In this document: piece after piece, positions 1-11,545 of the stretch | Layout of the letters: the number at the start of each line of letters is the position of its first letter | Numbering within the stretch: position 1 is the stretch's first letter | Source: Ariolimax columbianus | Lineage: Eukaryota; Mollusca; Gastropoda; Stylommatophora; Arionidae | DNA: 64,000 bases | Reading direction: 5' to 3' | Assembly: GCA_036924085.1 (NCBI GenBank) | Contig: JAVGWX010000003.1 | Span: 113,939,764-114,003,763 of the forward strand | Notes under the pieces: model-generated | What the model saw: the letters and a program-made list of their open reading frames with translations, nothing else | What the model was told of the DNA's origin: nothing | The model's database searches: none | Program-made: the position numbers and the translations under genes

Positions 1-82
1 AATGTCTGTGGTGGCTGGTTACAGTGTTTCTTCTCATATCACGATACGGGCTTGAGAAGGTAGAATGTCGTACTCCTGGATG

Positions 83-3000
83 AAAGACTTAGTACCTAGT
101 CGGGGTGTCGAAAACAGTAGAGCAGCCACCTCACTGTGAACTGTCTAGACTAAACCACTGACCATGAGGGTTGTCCGCACATCAGGCAAACAACATCTCT
201 GTGACATCTCCAGGCTTGTCCTCTGGCTGAATGCACTCCGGCTACGATATCTACCTCTGTACGTTATCAGCCATATAACTATCATACTGGACGCAGAAGA
301 GATGCAGACCAGCGGACATTGCACACCTGCCCCACTGTGTCAACACCCCAGGTGGCGGGGAATGCTAGGCGTACCATCTCTGCATAGAAGCCAAGAAAAT
401 AAAGGGAAAAAGAGATACCCCACTCACATGCAAATGCTACGTTCCTGGCAGGACGTGACGATCCTGGGATACAGACACACTGGACTGCCTCTCTTCCGGG
501 TAAACCAGTCCATCTCATATATCATCACATATCATCATTGCACCCTATAGACACGAGTAGTGAAGACTCGATAGTCTGGTAAGACAACTTCCATAAGAGA
601 GAAAACTCTGATCATAAACAACTGCTGCCTTGCAGATAGGCTGGGGACAGCCAAAGGCTAAGGAGGGCATCCCTACAGAAACGCCTGTTGAAATCGGATG
701 CACGGGGCCGCAAGCCTAACAAAACAGTGCAACGTAAATCACAGTATGATGGCAGTACAACCTATTAGAAAAACGCATGGCGCTCATCCTGCGGAGTCCC
801 GCCAGGCAGCGATAGTGCCGGGCCCCACGCCTCGAAGGGGCCCACCCTTGACTACTGGTGGTCACCCACCCATGTGTCGTGGAGTCAAGGCACATGGCTA
901 TGGGGCAACCTCTATTGGCCAAAACCTCAAGACCCTCAAAATAATACAGTGGAATGCGGAGGGAGTCATTAACAAAAAACTTTCCCTAACACACCACCTG
1001 CATGAAGGTAAGATTGACGTGGCATGTATCCAGGAAACGCACCTCAACAATAACCATAAATTCTCAATCAGAGGATATCAGACCTTCCGTCTAGATAGAG
1101 AAGGCCACAAAGGAGGGGTCCTGATACTGACCAGAAACTGCATACCGAGTAGCGCGGTATCTGTCAATCACACCGGACAAGCAGAAATTGTAGGAGTGGA
1201 CATAATGGCTCAAGAGACGAAGCTCCGCATTTTCAATCTGTACGGACCACCAAACAGAGACCTATCGCTCTCGAGTATGGAGGTCAGAGACTCCAACTGC
1301 ATAGTAGTTGGAGATTTCAACAGCCACTCGGAGAGATGGGGATACTCTGACACAGACAGCAGAGGTGACGAAGTGGAAGATTGGGAGATAGATGCAAATC
1401 TCTCCCTAATCAATAGGCCGGAGGATAGCCCTAGCTTCTACTCAAGAACATGGCATACCACCTCGACTCCAGATTTGGCCTTCTCCACACAGGACATACA
1501 CCATAAAATAGACCGCCAGGTGCTAAACCAACTGGCAGGTAGCGACCACAGGCCGATCAGGCTAACCATTGACATGGAAGTAGGCCCACAGGAAACAAAA
1601 CCACTCCCACGTCGGAATTACAAACGAGCCGACTGGGACAGATTTGCAATCCTGACAGATGGGCTGTGTGAAACCATCAACACACGAAACACCAAAATGA
1701 AGCCCATGGTAGAGAGCCTAAGCAAGGCAATAATGCAAGCCGCCACTGAAACCATCCCAAGAGGAGCTAGGAAAAACTATAAGCCCTACTGGAATGATGA
1801 GTTGCAGAAAGTGGAAGATGCAGTAACAAATGCTAGGAACATGGCAGAGCGAGAAAAATCCATGGAGGCAAACATCGCCCTCAAAGCCGCAGCGGCGAAA
1901 TACAAACACACGCTCAAGCAAACAGCTAGAGAAAGCTGGAAAAATAAAACGGAAAGTCTAAACCTGGACAAAGACGGGAACAAGCTATGGAAGCTAGTCA
2001 GAGCCATGAACAACGAAACCCTGTCAAATAAACAAATTACTATCAAGCAGGGCGAGAACTTGATCACAGGTAAGAAAGCCGCAAACGCCTTTGTCGATCA
2101 CTATGCCAGAGCAAACCACATCGAGGTCCCTGCAGAAAAGCATACAGACATTAGCGAAGAGCTAAAGGGACACGAAAACATAAATACGGCTCCCGAAGAG
2201 CACATGATGGCCAAACTAACAATGCGCGAAATGGAAGAGGCTATGAGAACGCTAAAGAAAAGGAAATCTCCCGGAAAAGATGGGATAACAAACGAAATGC
2301 TGATGGGGCTGGGCCAAACAGCGAAGAGGAAACTACTGTCAGTCCTGAACCAAAGCTGGAAAAGGGGTATTGTACCCCAGGCATGGAAAGATGCAATACT
2401 GGTACCAGTACCAAAAACAGGAAAGGATAAAACAGATCCAAATGGATACAGGCCCATCAGCCTACTGAGCTGTGTCGGCAAGCTGATGGAACGGATGATA
2501 AACACCAGACTGATGTGGCATTTGGAAGAAAAACGAATACTAATTCCACAGCAAGCCGGCTTTAGACAGCACAGATCCACTGAGGACCAGGCCATCCTCA
2601 TAGCCCAGGAGATAGAAGATGCCTACCAGGCACAGAAACACACAGTAGCTGTTTGGGTGGATCTGGAAAAGGCATTTGACAAAGTCTGGAAAGATGGACT
2701 TAGAGTCAAGCTAAGAAGAAGTGATGTTTGTGGGAAAATGTACAAGTGAATCAACCACTACCTCAAACAAAGAACGGCCAGAGTCCAAGTACAAGGGCAG
2801 ATGAGCAAAAAGGTGACACTCGAGCAGGGAGTACCCCAAGGGGGAGTACTGTCACCCACACTCTTCCTGGTATATATAAACGATATTACAGAGAATATAC
2901 CAAGAAGAGTCCATAGCTCAATGTTTGCAGATGATCTGGCTATGTGGACCTCTGAAAAGAATCTCACCATAGCAAGAAATCGGATGCAGACGGCCCTAAC

Positions 3001-4635
3001 ATCGCTGGAAGAGTGGGCGAACTCATGGCTGGTCAAAATAAACGAGGAAAAAACAACATGTACCATATTCTCGCTTTCATTAAAACCCCAACGTACCAAA
3101 TTAAGTCTAAATGGCAAAATCCTGCAGCCAAACGACAACCCAACCTATCTGGGAGTCACATTTGATCGGTGCATGACATGGAAAAGTCAGATTGAGAGAA
3201 ACCGAATGAAAGCCAGAGAAAGAATGGCAATCATGAGGAAACTTGCTGGCACAAGCTGGGGAGCAGACGAAGGCATACTAAAGAAACTGTACACTGGAAG
3301 AGTGAGACCAGTTCTCGAGTATGGCATTGCGGCATGGACAACAGCAGCGAAGGCGAACTTCGATAAAGTTAACAAACTTCAAAACCAAGCCATGAGAATT
3401 ATAACAGGAGGCATGAAGTCAACGCCAATTGTAGAACTTGAAAAGATTACAAAACTGCAATCCATGACCGATAGAAGAGACTGCAGAGCCCAGCTGCAGT
3501 CAGAGAAACTCCGAAGACTGACGGACCACCCAATGTACCAAAGACTAAACAATTTGGGAAATGGGAAACTAAAGCGGAGAAACTTTGCAGAAATAGCCAA
3601 AGCAAAGATGCACGAAGATCCCATAAACGCACTAACAACACCAAAACCCATCACTACTGTACGAAAACCTACCTGGAGGCAGGATATATTTCCAGAGGTG
3701 GTAGAAAATATACCAGGTATTGCAAACAAAAACTGCCAGACTGAAAAAGAAAGGAGAGACACTACCCTAAGCTTCATAACGAAAAGCTACCCAAGCATGG
3801 ACTGGACCCATGCATACACCGACGGTTCTGTAACAAACACTACACAGAACGGAGGGGCAGGAGCATTCCTGAACCTACCAAATGGCAGAAAAATAACACT
3901 GTCATTCGCTACTGGTAAGTACACAAGCAATTTCAGAGCGGAGGCAGAGGCACTGAGGGCGGCAGTGGAAGAAATGGTGACACACAGTGAAAATGAGAGC
4001 CATATAGTCCTGCTTACAGATGCTCTCGCCGTAGTCACAGCGCTAAAAAGCCAGAAAAACACTGAGCTTAATGACTTAAGAGCAGCACTCTGCAAACTGT
4101 GCCAGCAGTCCGCACCAAAAAGGGTAGTGGTACAGTGGGTCCCGGCACACTGCAACATCCAAGGCAACGAGGAGGCAGACAGACTGGCAAAAGAAGGTGC
4201 AAGACTACCACAAACAGATACCAGTATGACGTACGAAGAGTCAAAACGGCTTATCAAAGCCAGATACATGACCAAATGGGAAACCGAACATACTGGTTAC
4301 ACCAAAAACGATGCCTATTACCAGTTGAACCGAAGAGAGCAGGTCGTTGTCTTCAGACTTCGCACTGGCCACAACAGACTGAGGTACCACCTATTCAACA
4401 AACTGAAGATAGGGAGCACCGACGAATGCCCGTGCGGTACTGGTAAAATGACCACTGAACATCTGCTGCAGAACTGCCCGACATACGAGGATCAGACAGA
4501 GCAGATGTGGCCATTACCAGTTGAACTGCAAGACAAGCTCTATGGCAGTAGCGAGAGCCTCAGGATGACCGCCGCTTTTTTCGAAAAAATAATGGTTACT
4601 GTCTGACTGTGTACGCAGAAGAAGAAGAAGAAGAA
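83..4635 (+). mobile_element. LINE-A, near full-length APE-RT-RNase H non-LTR retrotransposon
   Basis: The element lies between two identical 13-bp sequences (GTACTCCTGGATG at 70-82 and 4636-4648), which I read as its target-site duplication. It has about 615 bp of leader, one long ORF (698-4606) interrupted by a single stop, and a 3' tail of GAA repeats (about 4616-4635). The domain order endonuclease, reverse transcriptase, RNase H and a terminal CCHC motif is that of I-group LINEs; the exact clade is not resolved. The tail and flanking duplication indicate insertion by target-primed reverse transcription. A 128-codon ORF at 164-550 in the leader has no zinc knuckle or gag-like feature, so I do not call it ORF1. 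Only the duplication defines the 5' end, so a longer master copy may exist elsewhere. Confidence 0.9.
698..4606 (+). pseudogene. LINE-A polyprotein (endonuclease / reverse transcriptase / RNase H), one in-frame stop
   Basis: The ORF would encode about 1,300 residues. Residues about 80-290 are an AP-type endonuclease: N86 in QWNAEG, E113 in IQETHL, D206/N208 in VVGDFNSH, and S282-D283-H284. The reverse transcriptase begins near 510 (KSPGKDGITNEM), has YRPISLLS and the motif A aspartate in WVDLEKAFDKVW, and reads through to FADD. A TGA at 2747-2749 replaces the tryptophan codon TGG seen at the same site in the copy near 32.3 kb; there is no frameshift. From the methionine at 2801, FADD is at 42-45, the RNase H acids are D341, E381, D407 and D460, and a CCHC motif is C543, C545, H554 and C559. 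All catalytic residues I checked are present. The first ~80 residues are low-complexity, so the true start could be downstream of 698. Confidence 0.9.
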
Positions 4636-4648
4636 GTACTCCTGGATG

Positions 4649-5224
4649 TAGTGTAATCTGAGGACGTGAGATGGGGATCTTGATCAGTATGTTTCGCCTG
4701 ACTTTGATTACTATTCGGTCCCAGCATGTCAGATAAGAATGTTTTCTTCTCACATCTTTTGACTCATTATTTTGGACGAGTTAGCTGGTTTCAACCACCG
4801 CCATTTTGGACTCACCATTTCACCGAAGGCAATCAACATATAGTCAGCATCCATGCCTAGACATCATGGAAACGCCGAAAGTCTCATGGCTATAATACAC
4901 GCTGCTGACAAAGCAATCAACCACACGACTTAAGATCTTATTGAACTGTCTTATTCTTCATCTGTACCTCTTTGTCCATGACTTTCTCAGTCTATAGTCC
5001 ACTGAATTCATTCTTCCTTTCTATCTTCTTCTTCTTTTTCATCGTGAAATTAACTTGCCCTTCTTAGTTAAGTTTATCGCTCATAGATTAATATTTCTGG
5101 AGGCGTTTCTGTCTGGGTTGTTTTCCATGACCCTCAACTGTAGCCAGCCTGCCTGCAAGAATACAAACTTATGTCTCGCTTAGTTTGGTACCTACCCTTC
5201 GACCTGGTGGCTTAGGAGACATTC
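4649..5224. other. No gene seen
   Basis: This stretch is flanking DNA of the LINE-A insertion. I see no open frame with recognisable similarity. A short piece near 4660-4730 resembles the end of dispersed family X. Confidence 0.5.
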
Positions 5225-5640
5225 TGGTTGTTGTTATTGTTGTTATTGGTGTTGTTGTTGTTGTTGTTTAATGCCCATGAGCAAATTTACTCTTTTGCTC
5301 GCCTTGAAAAGGCCGTTAAGTGATAAGTTGTAGTAGCGTTCCTCACACCTCGAGAGTGCTGATGAAAGTGGACCGGGGTCCACCGGTTTGTGCTATACGT
5401 GGCTTCAACTGCATGACGCTCACTACTACGGAGATCACGTTGATCCACATTTGGTCAGCCAGACTGCCATGAAAACAACATGTTTCCAGGGAATAGAGAT
5501 AGTTTGTCTTGGTCAGTGTATTGTTTCTGATCCTGACGTCCTGGTCAGTGTATTGTTTCTGATCCTGACGAGACATCCTGGTCAGAATGTTGTGCCTGGC
5601 CGGACTAGCGTCTCTGTTCTCCAGCAGGCATGCTGGTAGT
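5225..5640 (+). repeat. Dispersed repeat family X, copy with GTT tract
   Basis: It begins with a GTT microsatellite (about 5229-5272), followed by a block shared with copies at 21.7, 26.9, 42.7, 50.4 and 53.4 kb: a TTTACTCTTTTG motif, then TTGAAAAGG with CCGTTAAGTG. It ends with short tandem units built on TGGTCAGT and TGACG (about 5510-5600). The repeated structure in both orientations identifies an interspersed element. It has no coding capacity and I cannot assign a superfamily. Confidence 0.6.
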
Positions 5641-6360
5641 TAAGTTACCGCCATCGTTTGATGTCCAAGGAGAGTACATGTTACGCTGCCCCGACAAGTG
5701 AAATGCCTCGTGGGACTAAAAGCCATACATTAGAAACTGTTTCAGCATGAGAATAATTGAAACACAAGCGTTCACACGTGAGATGAAGAATCTTGACAAG
5801 AACTCCCAAACATGTGGCAGATCACAGCATCTGTAAGTAGTGTAGGATTATAGCAACTGGGTTTAAGGGATCGCGTGAAAGTTAACTTAATATCACCTGA
5901 TCATGAAAAACACTACTAGTTCTTTTCTTTCCTTCACCTACTCAATGACAATAGGACCTTGCTGACATTTTACGACATATACAAATATTTGTTTGTAATA
6001 CATTTATGACCTTTAACACGGTTATAAAATTATGGAATTAAGCCAGGTTTCAATCTTAAACTATAAACACAGTCAAAATAGTTTCTTTCGAGCTTTTTTG
6101 TATCCCAACTCTTTAATTATGTCATTTGAACAGCTAGGTCGCAGTTTATCATTATCTATGCTGAAAAAAATCAGATGATTGATTTTGGAATATTGTTTAC
6201 CGCACATTATTCTTAATCCATTTTATTCTAGAAAATGCTCTTTTGCCAGTACAGTAAATAGCCATTAAATACAAGAACAATATGAAAATTATTTCCACAT
6301 TTGGAAAAGTTCTCTGAATTATCTCTTGAAATTTAGTTTGAAACACATTTTGGTCTGCTG
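5641..6360. other. AT-rich stretch, no gene seen
   Basis: AT-rich sequence with no convincing open frame, tRNA-like element or repeat structure that I can recognise. Confidence 0.5.
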
Positions 6361-6362
6361 AA

Positions 6363-6809
6363 ATGTTCGTGGTGAGCTTGCTAGAAGTACAGGTGGAAGA
6401 GTTCGTGGTGAGCTTGCTTGAAGTACAGGTGGAAGAGTTTGTGGTGGGCTTACTTGAAGTACAGGTAGAAGAGTTCGTGGTGAGCTTGCTTGAAGTACTG
6501 GTGGAAGAGTTTGTGGTGGGCTTACTTGAAGTACAGGTAGAAGAGTTCGTGGTGAGCTTGCTTGAAGTACAGGTAGAAGAGTTAGTGGTGAGCTTGCTTG
6601 AAGTACAGGTGGAAGAGTTTGTGGTGGGCTTACTTGAAGTACAGGTAGAAGAGTTAGTGGTGAGCTTGCTTGAAGTACAGGTGGAAGAGTTCGTGGTGCG
6701 CTTGCTTGAAGTACAGGTAGAAGAGTTCGTGGTGAGCTTGCTTGAAGTACAGGTAGAAGAGTTAGTGGTGAGCTTGCTTGAAGTACAGGTGCAAGAGTTC
6801 GTGGTAGGA
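6363..6809 (+). repeat. 36-bp minisatellite, about 12 copies
   Basis: A 36-bp unit repeats about twelve times with few substitutions, mostly alternation of GTGAGC with GTGGGC and of CAGGTGG with CAGGTAG. Because 36 is divisible by three, one frame stays open and encodes a 12-residue repeat (FVVSLLEVQVEE). There is no start context, signal peptide or neighbouring exon to suggest expression, so I treat it as satellite DNA. Confidence 0.9.
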
Positions 6810-6811
6810 TA

Positions 6812-7110
6812 AATTAGACTATATCAAGTTGTTTTTTTAAAAATACAACCACCTACAAAGAACTAGAGGACATATCTATTAACTAAAGAAAGGTCCAAAT
6901 TAGATATTAGGAAATAATTTTTTTAGTCAGAGAGTGGTGAATGCTTGAAATGCATTGCCAAGGGAAGTAGTGGAGGCAAGGACAATTAATGCATTTAAGC
7001 ATAGATTAAATGCGCATACCTTTTAAAGCAATGAAAAATAAATGAAACTGGTTGTAAACAGACTCTGCTGAAGCTTCTAAACCAGTATATAGACGTTAAG
7101 TTAGGTACAG
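6812..7110 (+). mobile_element. CR1-like LINE 3' fragment (decayed)
   Basis: About 300 bp match the C-terminal coding end and 3' tail of the CR1-like elements at 27.7-30.6 and 35.1-36.3 kb. Shared pieces include the region encoding SQRVVNAWNALP (here with mutations) and the tip CTAAACCAGTAT followed by GACGTTAAGTTAGG. The 16-bp palindrome of the younger copies is degraded to CAGACTCTGCTGAAGC. It is 5'-truncated and older than the other copies. Confidence 0.75.
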
Positions 7111-8960
7111 TTAAGATCTGCTTCCTTTAAATATTCTTGCATCAATATCACAACGATGTTATGTATCTCATCATTGGATACCTGTAGGTTCAACAAACAG
7201 AATAAATTGTCACTCCTATACGTTGTTGCTCTCTGGTTAGGTGGGCTCCAAGAGAATCCACGGCAAGGGGCAGTCGGATTCCTATATAATGTTGCTCTTC
7301 TGGTTAGGTGGGCTCCAAGAGCACCCAAGGCAAGGGTCAACTTCACTCCTATACAGTTTTTGTTCTCTACAATCCGGTAGAGTAATATTTTCTTGTAGTT
7401 TAATTTCATCAAAATTAGTCAGTGTTTCATATAAACTGCAATATTATTCTGAAAATGTTTGTACACTATGAACGTTTGAGGGTCTTGCTAACTTGATTAA
7501 ATTGGTCTAGAAGATGTGTCTAAATATAAGGAAGGATAGATATTTACATTCTGCCATTTTATGCAAATGATTTCCGGCTTGTCTTCTAGTTTCTCATTTT
7601 CCAGTTTCATCACAGCAAATATTACAGAGGACTTCAGCAAAGTCAGCATAACTTTCGTTAATAGCTGTAGCAGCTTTAGCGTCAGTCTCCAATCTTGTGT
7701 CTGACAAATGTTTAGGAACTTTTGACTCTGGAGAACACATATTTTGTTATGACTGCCAATTTGTTTGTATAAGCTGAACCAAAACAATTAAATTAATTTA
7801 TTATGGGAAACGAAATTCACTGGATCCTTCCACGAGTCAAATGCATTTAGAGAATGTCCAGATCAAGAAATAAACTTTATAAACTTGTCCCGTTTCAAAA
7901 TTGTTTGCTGAACGTTGTTGTACTATCCAGCGGTGCTGAGTGCGTTATCATTTCATTGTTTTCTACATTTACTGAAACCGATTTGAAGTTCACTGAAGTA
8001 GTTCAGTATGAGACCAGCCATACTTTCGTCAGCAGTTCAAGAAACTTTAGAAAGAGTTCAAATGGTAATGCATCACTGGGAAAAACATTTCTAACAATAA
8101 TAGTAAGTTGATCAACATAGGAGACTTCAGAAATGTAATCGACCGATAAACTCGAATAGGATACTTCAGAAATGTAATCGACTGATAAACTCGAATAACC
8201 TGCCTTTTTCATGACGCTCTATATTCATTCTTAAACTTTGTTAGCCATCCACTGTATAGCTTCTTTACACACCGTTTTGGTTAAGTACGATGGCTGACCA
8301 GAGCCTTTATTTCCATGCTGATTTACTTGAGTAAACACAAATGGATCAAATTTGGCAAATAATTCAAGCAATCCAAAACAGTTCTACTTGTTTGATGAAC
8401 CAAATATCTGATCGTCTTTCCTAAATGCCAAGTCACGCGCTGTCGAAATGGAAATCATTGCAATAACTCGCTGATGTGCGTGCCTCTGGTAATCTTGTTG
8501 TACATTGATTTGCTCTTCAAGTTTTTACGTGGCAACATATGTAGGTAACGATTCAGTGACCTAACCAGAATTAACACAAAATGACTCGTATGCTACGGCC
8601 ACAAAATGTCGTTTTGTTTTGTCCTGGTGCGTTCACTGAGCCATTATCTTTGTTTGTTTTTTTAAAAATCGACATTTGAACTTCACTGCCGCTGTAGCGT
8701 TGATCTATTTATTTCTACTTTGAGTTTTGATGTGAGCGTTCGACCATCCTTTCTTATTAAGTATTTTAAATTACAATTCATATCATTTCTATAGTTTTCG
8801 TGGGTTTCAACATGATAAGCTTGCATCCAATCATCGAATCCAGTAGAAGCTAAAACTGTAGTTAAGGTAGCACGGTTAGAGAAATGTTTACACAAACGAG
8901 AATTCGTTGCTATGTAGCAGTGGCAGCCAGCACTGTTTTGTAGACCCAGTCGGGCCGTTT
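7111..8960 (-). pseudogene. Decayed hAT-type transposase with TTF zinc finger (ZMYM1/DUF4371-like)
   Basis: On the minus strand, several frames broken by stops and shifts carry a recognisable order of conserved pieces. Near 8880-8690 is a TTF-type finger region (FDDWMQAYHVETHENYRNDM). Near 8450-8230 is the DUF4371 core (ARDLAFRKDDQIFGSSN, then NCFGLLELFAKFDPF and KEAIQWMANKV). Near 8200-7850 are SYVDQLTIIVRNV, ALPFELFLKFLEL and SELQ-type blocks, and near 7700-7450 a C-terminal segment with HKMAE and FNQVSKTL. Intact proteins of this class in animals are transposases or domesticated derivatives of hAT elements. At least three frames are needed to read it and a 41-bp internal duplication lies at about 8106-8190, so it is not functional. 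I found no terminal inverted repeats. Confidence 0.75.
7213..7355 (+). repeat. 66-68 bp tandem duplication
   Basis: Two copies plus a partial third of a unit containing GGTTAGGTGGGCTCCAAGAG lie inside the hAT relic, separating its last two recognisable C-terminal pieces. This looks like an insertion or local expansion after the transposase decayed. Confidence 0.7.
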
Positions 8961-9690
8961 GGATTGTGTCTGATGTTTCGCGTGGAGACGCTTTTGGGTT
9001 ATTCGGACTGGAAAGGGTTCACATAATCGACACAAAATAAGAAACACAGGGAAATGAATTGAAGATCAATTACGAAGCAATGTTAGGATCATTGACTAAG
9101 GTATCATCAGTTAATTTGTATAACCTTCAAAGTGTTGACAAGAAATCATATGGTGAGGTGCTCTGTCTGAAATTAGATAACCAAAAGGTTGTTTGATGAT
9201 GATATTGTTTATCCCATACAGAGAAGGTCAACCAATGATGTTACTCATTTTGATATCAATAATTTAAACAAATGTCTTTTTATTACATTTTTATTAATAT
9301 AAATAATTATTACTAGTTATTTTAATTTTGCAAGCGGTCGAGACCTGAGAAGCTCCGTCATCTCCCATCCCTCAGCCATCATTCCTTCTCCAGATTGCGA
9401 GGCAGTGACGAAGACAGCATGTTTGATTGCATGGGTCACCAACCAAAGTTGGGCAATGCTGTTAAATACTAGCAATAACTCGTCAATAATAACAGAAGCA
9501 AAGACAAAGACCTTCATATTTTGAAAATATCCAATATCATAATTAATTGGTCGATCGCTGCCGTGATGTCCAGGATTCCCATTTGACCTGAATTTGGGAA
9601 ACCGAAGGCTGTTTACACGGAAACCACCATAACGTATGTTGACATTTGCAATTTTTTTAAAACTTTACATCACGGGAACGGTGAATTAGT
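8961..9690. other. No gene seen
   Basis: I see no reliable feature here. The open frame at 9317-9517 on the minus strand has no recognisable domain. Confidence 0.4.
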
Positions 9691-9697
9691 GGCGTGG

Positions 9698-10125
9698 CTT
9701 GGCTTCGTTCGTTCTCAATCTCCCGCTACCAAACCCTGAAAGGTCTTAACCCTTTACACCCTAACCTGCCTTGTATGTTGTTTGGAAACCGAACACACTA
9801 CTACTATGTTCAATGCAATTGTTCATTTCTTGTTCTGTTCTGGTATATCATTTACATCGCATAAGTAAACAAATAGTATGTGAATAAGGCAAAGAACTAT
9901 CTCCCTGCTCTTATGAACACGTATTTCCTGTTTTAAGGTTTAGGGTGTAAAGGGTTAAGTAGCAGAATGTAGTCCATATAACGGAATGCGTTGTGTCGTA
10001 GTTTACAGCTTGACTGCGATATTTGTACCTTTCAGTCCAACACATCCGACATCAGCAAACATTTTTTTAGTACCGGGTTAGCATTCGCTCTTCGATCCAT
10101 TCTCCTTAGCCAGTCTGCAATGACA
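9698..10125 (+). repeat. Dispersed repeat family Y, copy split by a MITE
   Basis: The sequence matches copies at 45.3 and 49.2 kb over TGGCTTGGCTTCGTTCGTTC, TGTCGTAGTTTACAGC and GATATTTG-ACCTTTC. The match is continuous with those copies once the 205-bp insertion at 9750-9954 is removed. The family is non-coding, about 330 bp long, and present in both orientations in this window. Confidence 0.75.
9750..9954. mobile_element. piggyBac-type MITE flanked by TTAA
   Basis: A 205-bp insert is bounded by TTAA on both sides (9746-9749 and 9955-9958). It has inverted ends CCCTTTACACCCTAACC on the left and the reverse complement of CCCTTTACACCCTAAACC on the right. The family Y copy near 49275 carries the uninterrupted site with one TTAA, so this is a true insertion with TTAA duplication. 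TTAA targeting and CCC ends are hallmarks of the piggyBac superfamily. It has no coding capacity. Confidence 0.9.
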
Positions 10126-10289
10126 AGGTACTATGATCGATATATGCGATTGAAGTACCAACTGCAATTATTATGCTATTTTATGACAATGATGGTTTTA
10201 AAGAAATGGTCATGGTAGTCCTATATAAGAAAATACAATCGGAGAAGTAGTGTTAGAAACTTTATTGCACGAAGTGTAAGCATTTGAGT

Positions 10290-10332
10290 GTGCTAGCGTG
10301 CGTGTATGTGTGTATGTGTGTGTGTTTGTTGT
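10290..10332 (+). repeat. TG microsatellite
   Basis: Short run of mostly TG and TATG dinucleotide repeats. Confidence 0.7.
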
Positions 10333-10339
10333 GCTCGTA

Positions 10340-11089
10340 TGTGTGATACGATGTAACTAGATCCTTTCTCGTCTCCTTGTGAGGTACGTTATTAACTAGT
10401 TTTACAGCTAGATAAACTGGAACTTGTGAAGACTGGGACTAGAACCCAGTGTGACAGAGCTCAACCTTGCCGACATACTGATGGGTTCGCTGGAGCTTTG
10501 TCGCAGACGGTAAAGGGGTCTGCTCTACTTTATCTCACTCTACGCTCACTCTAATATGATTCAAATAACACTAAATATAAACACAATACAACAGATTATT
10601 TATTGAAGTAACACTTCCAACTATAAACTCCTAACAACTTAAATTCTTCTCTCATACTCTTGCTAAAACACTCCTACCGCTAAACCTAACCTCATGGCTA
10701 CTGGTATTGCCCGGTTCTTTCTCCTCTCCTAATCTGGCCTGCTGGGATCGAACTTTGTTGCGGATTGCTGCTGATGGTGAGGTTCGAAGGTTCTATACCC
10801 AGGTATACGTCCGTGGGCCTGTTCCTCTTTGTCAGCGGTAGATTAAAGTAGTATCGACGTGATCAGGACAGACTGTCACATCTGATCAGTGGGATCACTG
10901 GAAGACTGTCTCTATCTGACGACTTGTAATTACGACCAATACATAATATGAGGGTTGTTACCTTGCTTGCTGCATGTCTATCTATATGCCCCTCTCCGTC
11001 ACCTGCTCTCCCCTGCTTATCTCTATCTCTCAAGAACAATAAACTGAAGGAATTGAGGGCAGGCTTGACGAATATGTCTCACGTATTCC
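10340..11089. other. No gene seen
   Basis: No supported feature. A segment near 10425-10500 contains GGGACTAGAACCCAG, which could be a decayed B-box of a SINE, but no A-box at suitable spacing is clear. Confidence 0.4.
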
Positions 11090-11545
11090 AGAATGCAGTG
11101 GATACCATAATAATGTAGCATCAAAGAAAAAGAAAAAGCCGACAGTCTAGTCAAAGAAGGAGCGAAATTGAAACACGAAAAACACCTGGTTAACTGTGAA
11201 GAAGCAAACGCCGTAATAAAACACCACGCAGATGACGGAGACTACCAATTGTCCAGAAAAGACCAATGTATCATACTACGTCTCCGACTGGCCTCAACAG
11301 AATGAGACAACACCTGTACACCAAATCCAGGATAGGTACCACCAGCCTATATTACTGCAGCCTGGCAAACATGACAGAAGCCTATGTACTTCAGGCTTAC
11401 ATCCCACAGATGTGAAGAGACGGATGTGGCCCATGCCGACTCCCCTCAAGGAGAAATCGTACGGTGGTACTGGTAACGATAAAATGGTTTATTGAAGAAT
11501 ACCAAGTCCCAATATAGACGATCGATGATCGCAGAAGAAGAAGTA
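11090..11545 (+). mobile_element. LINE-A-like 3' relic (RNase H end)
   Basis: Scattered reading frames match the end of the LINE-A ORF: a QW-P remnant, then EKADSLVKEGAKL (equivalent to EEADRLAKEGARL), then DQCIILRLRL (equivalent to REQVVVFRLRTG). The sequence ends in GAA repeats (about 11533-11553). Stops and shifts are frequent and divergence is much greater than in other LINE-A copies, so this is an older or sister lineage. Confidence 0.65.

Noticed and set aside
164..550. 128-codon ORF in the LINE-A leader as ORF1
   Set aside because: No zinc knuckle, coiled coil or RNA-binding motif, and composition does not differ from surrounding leader sequence.
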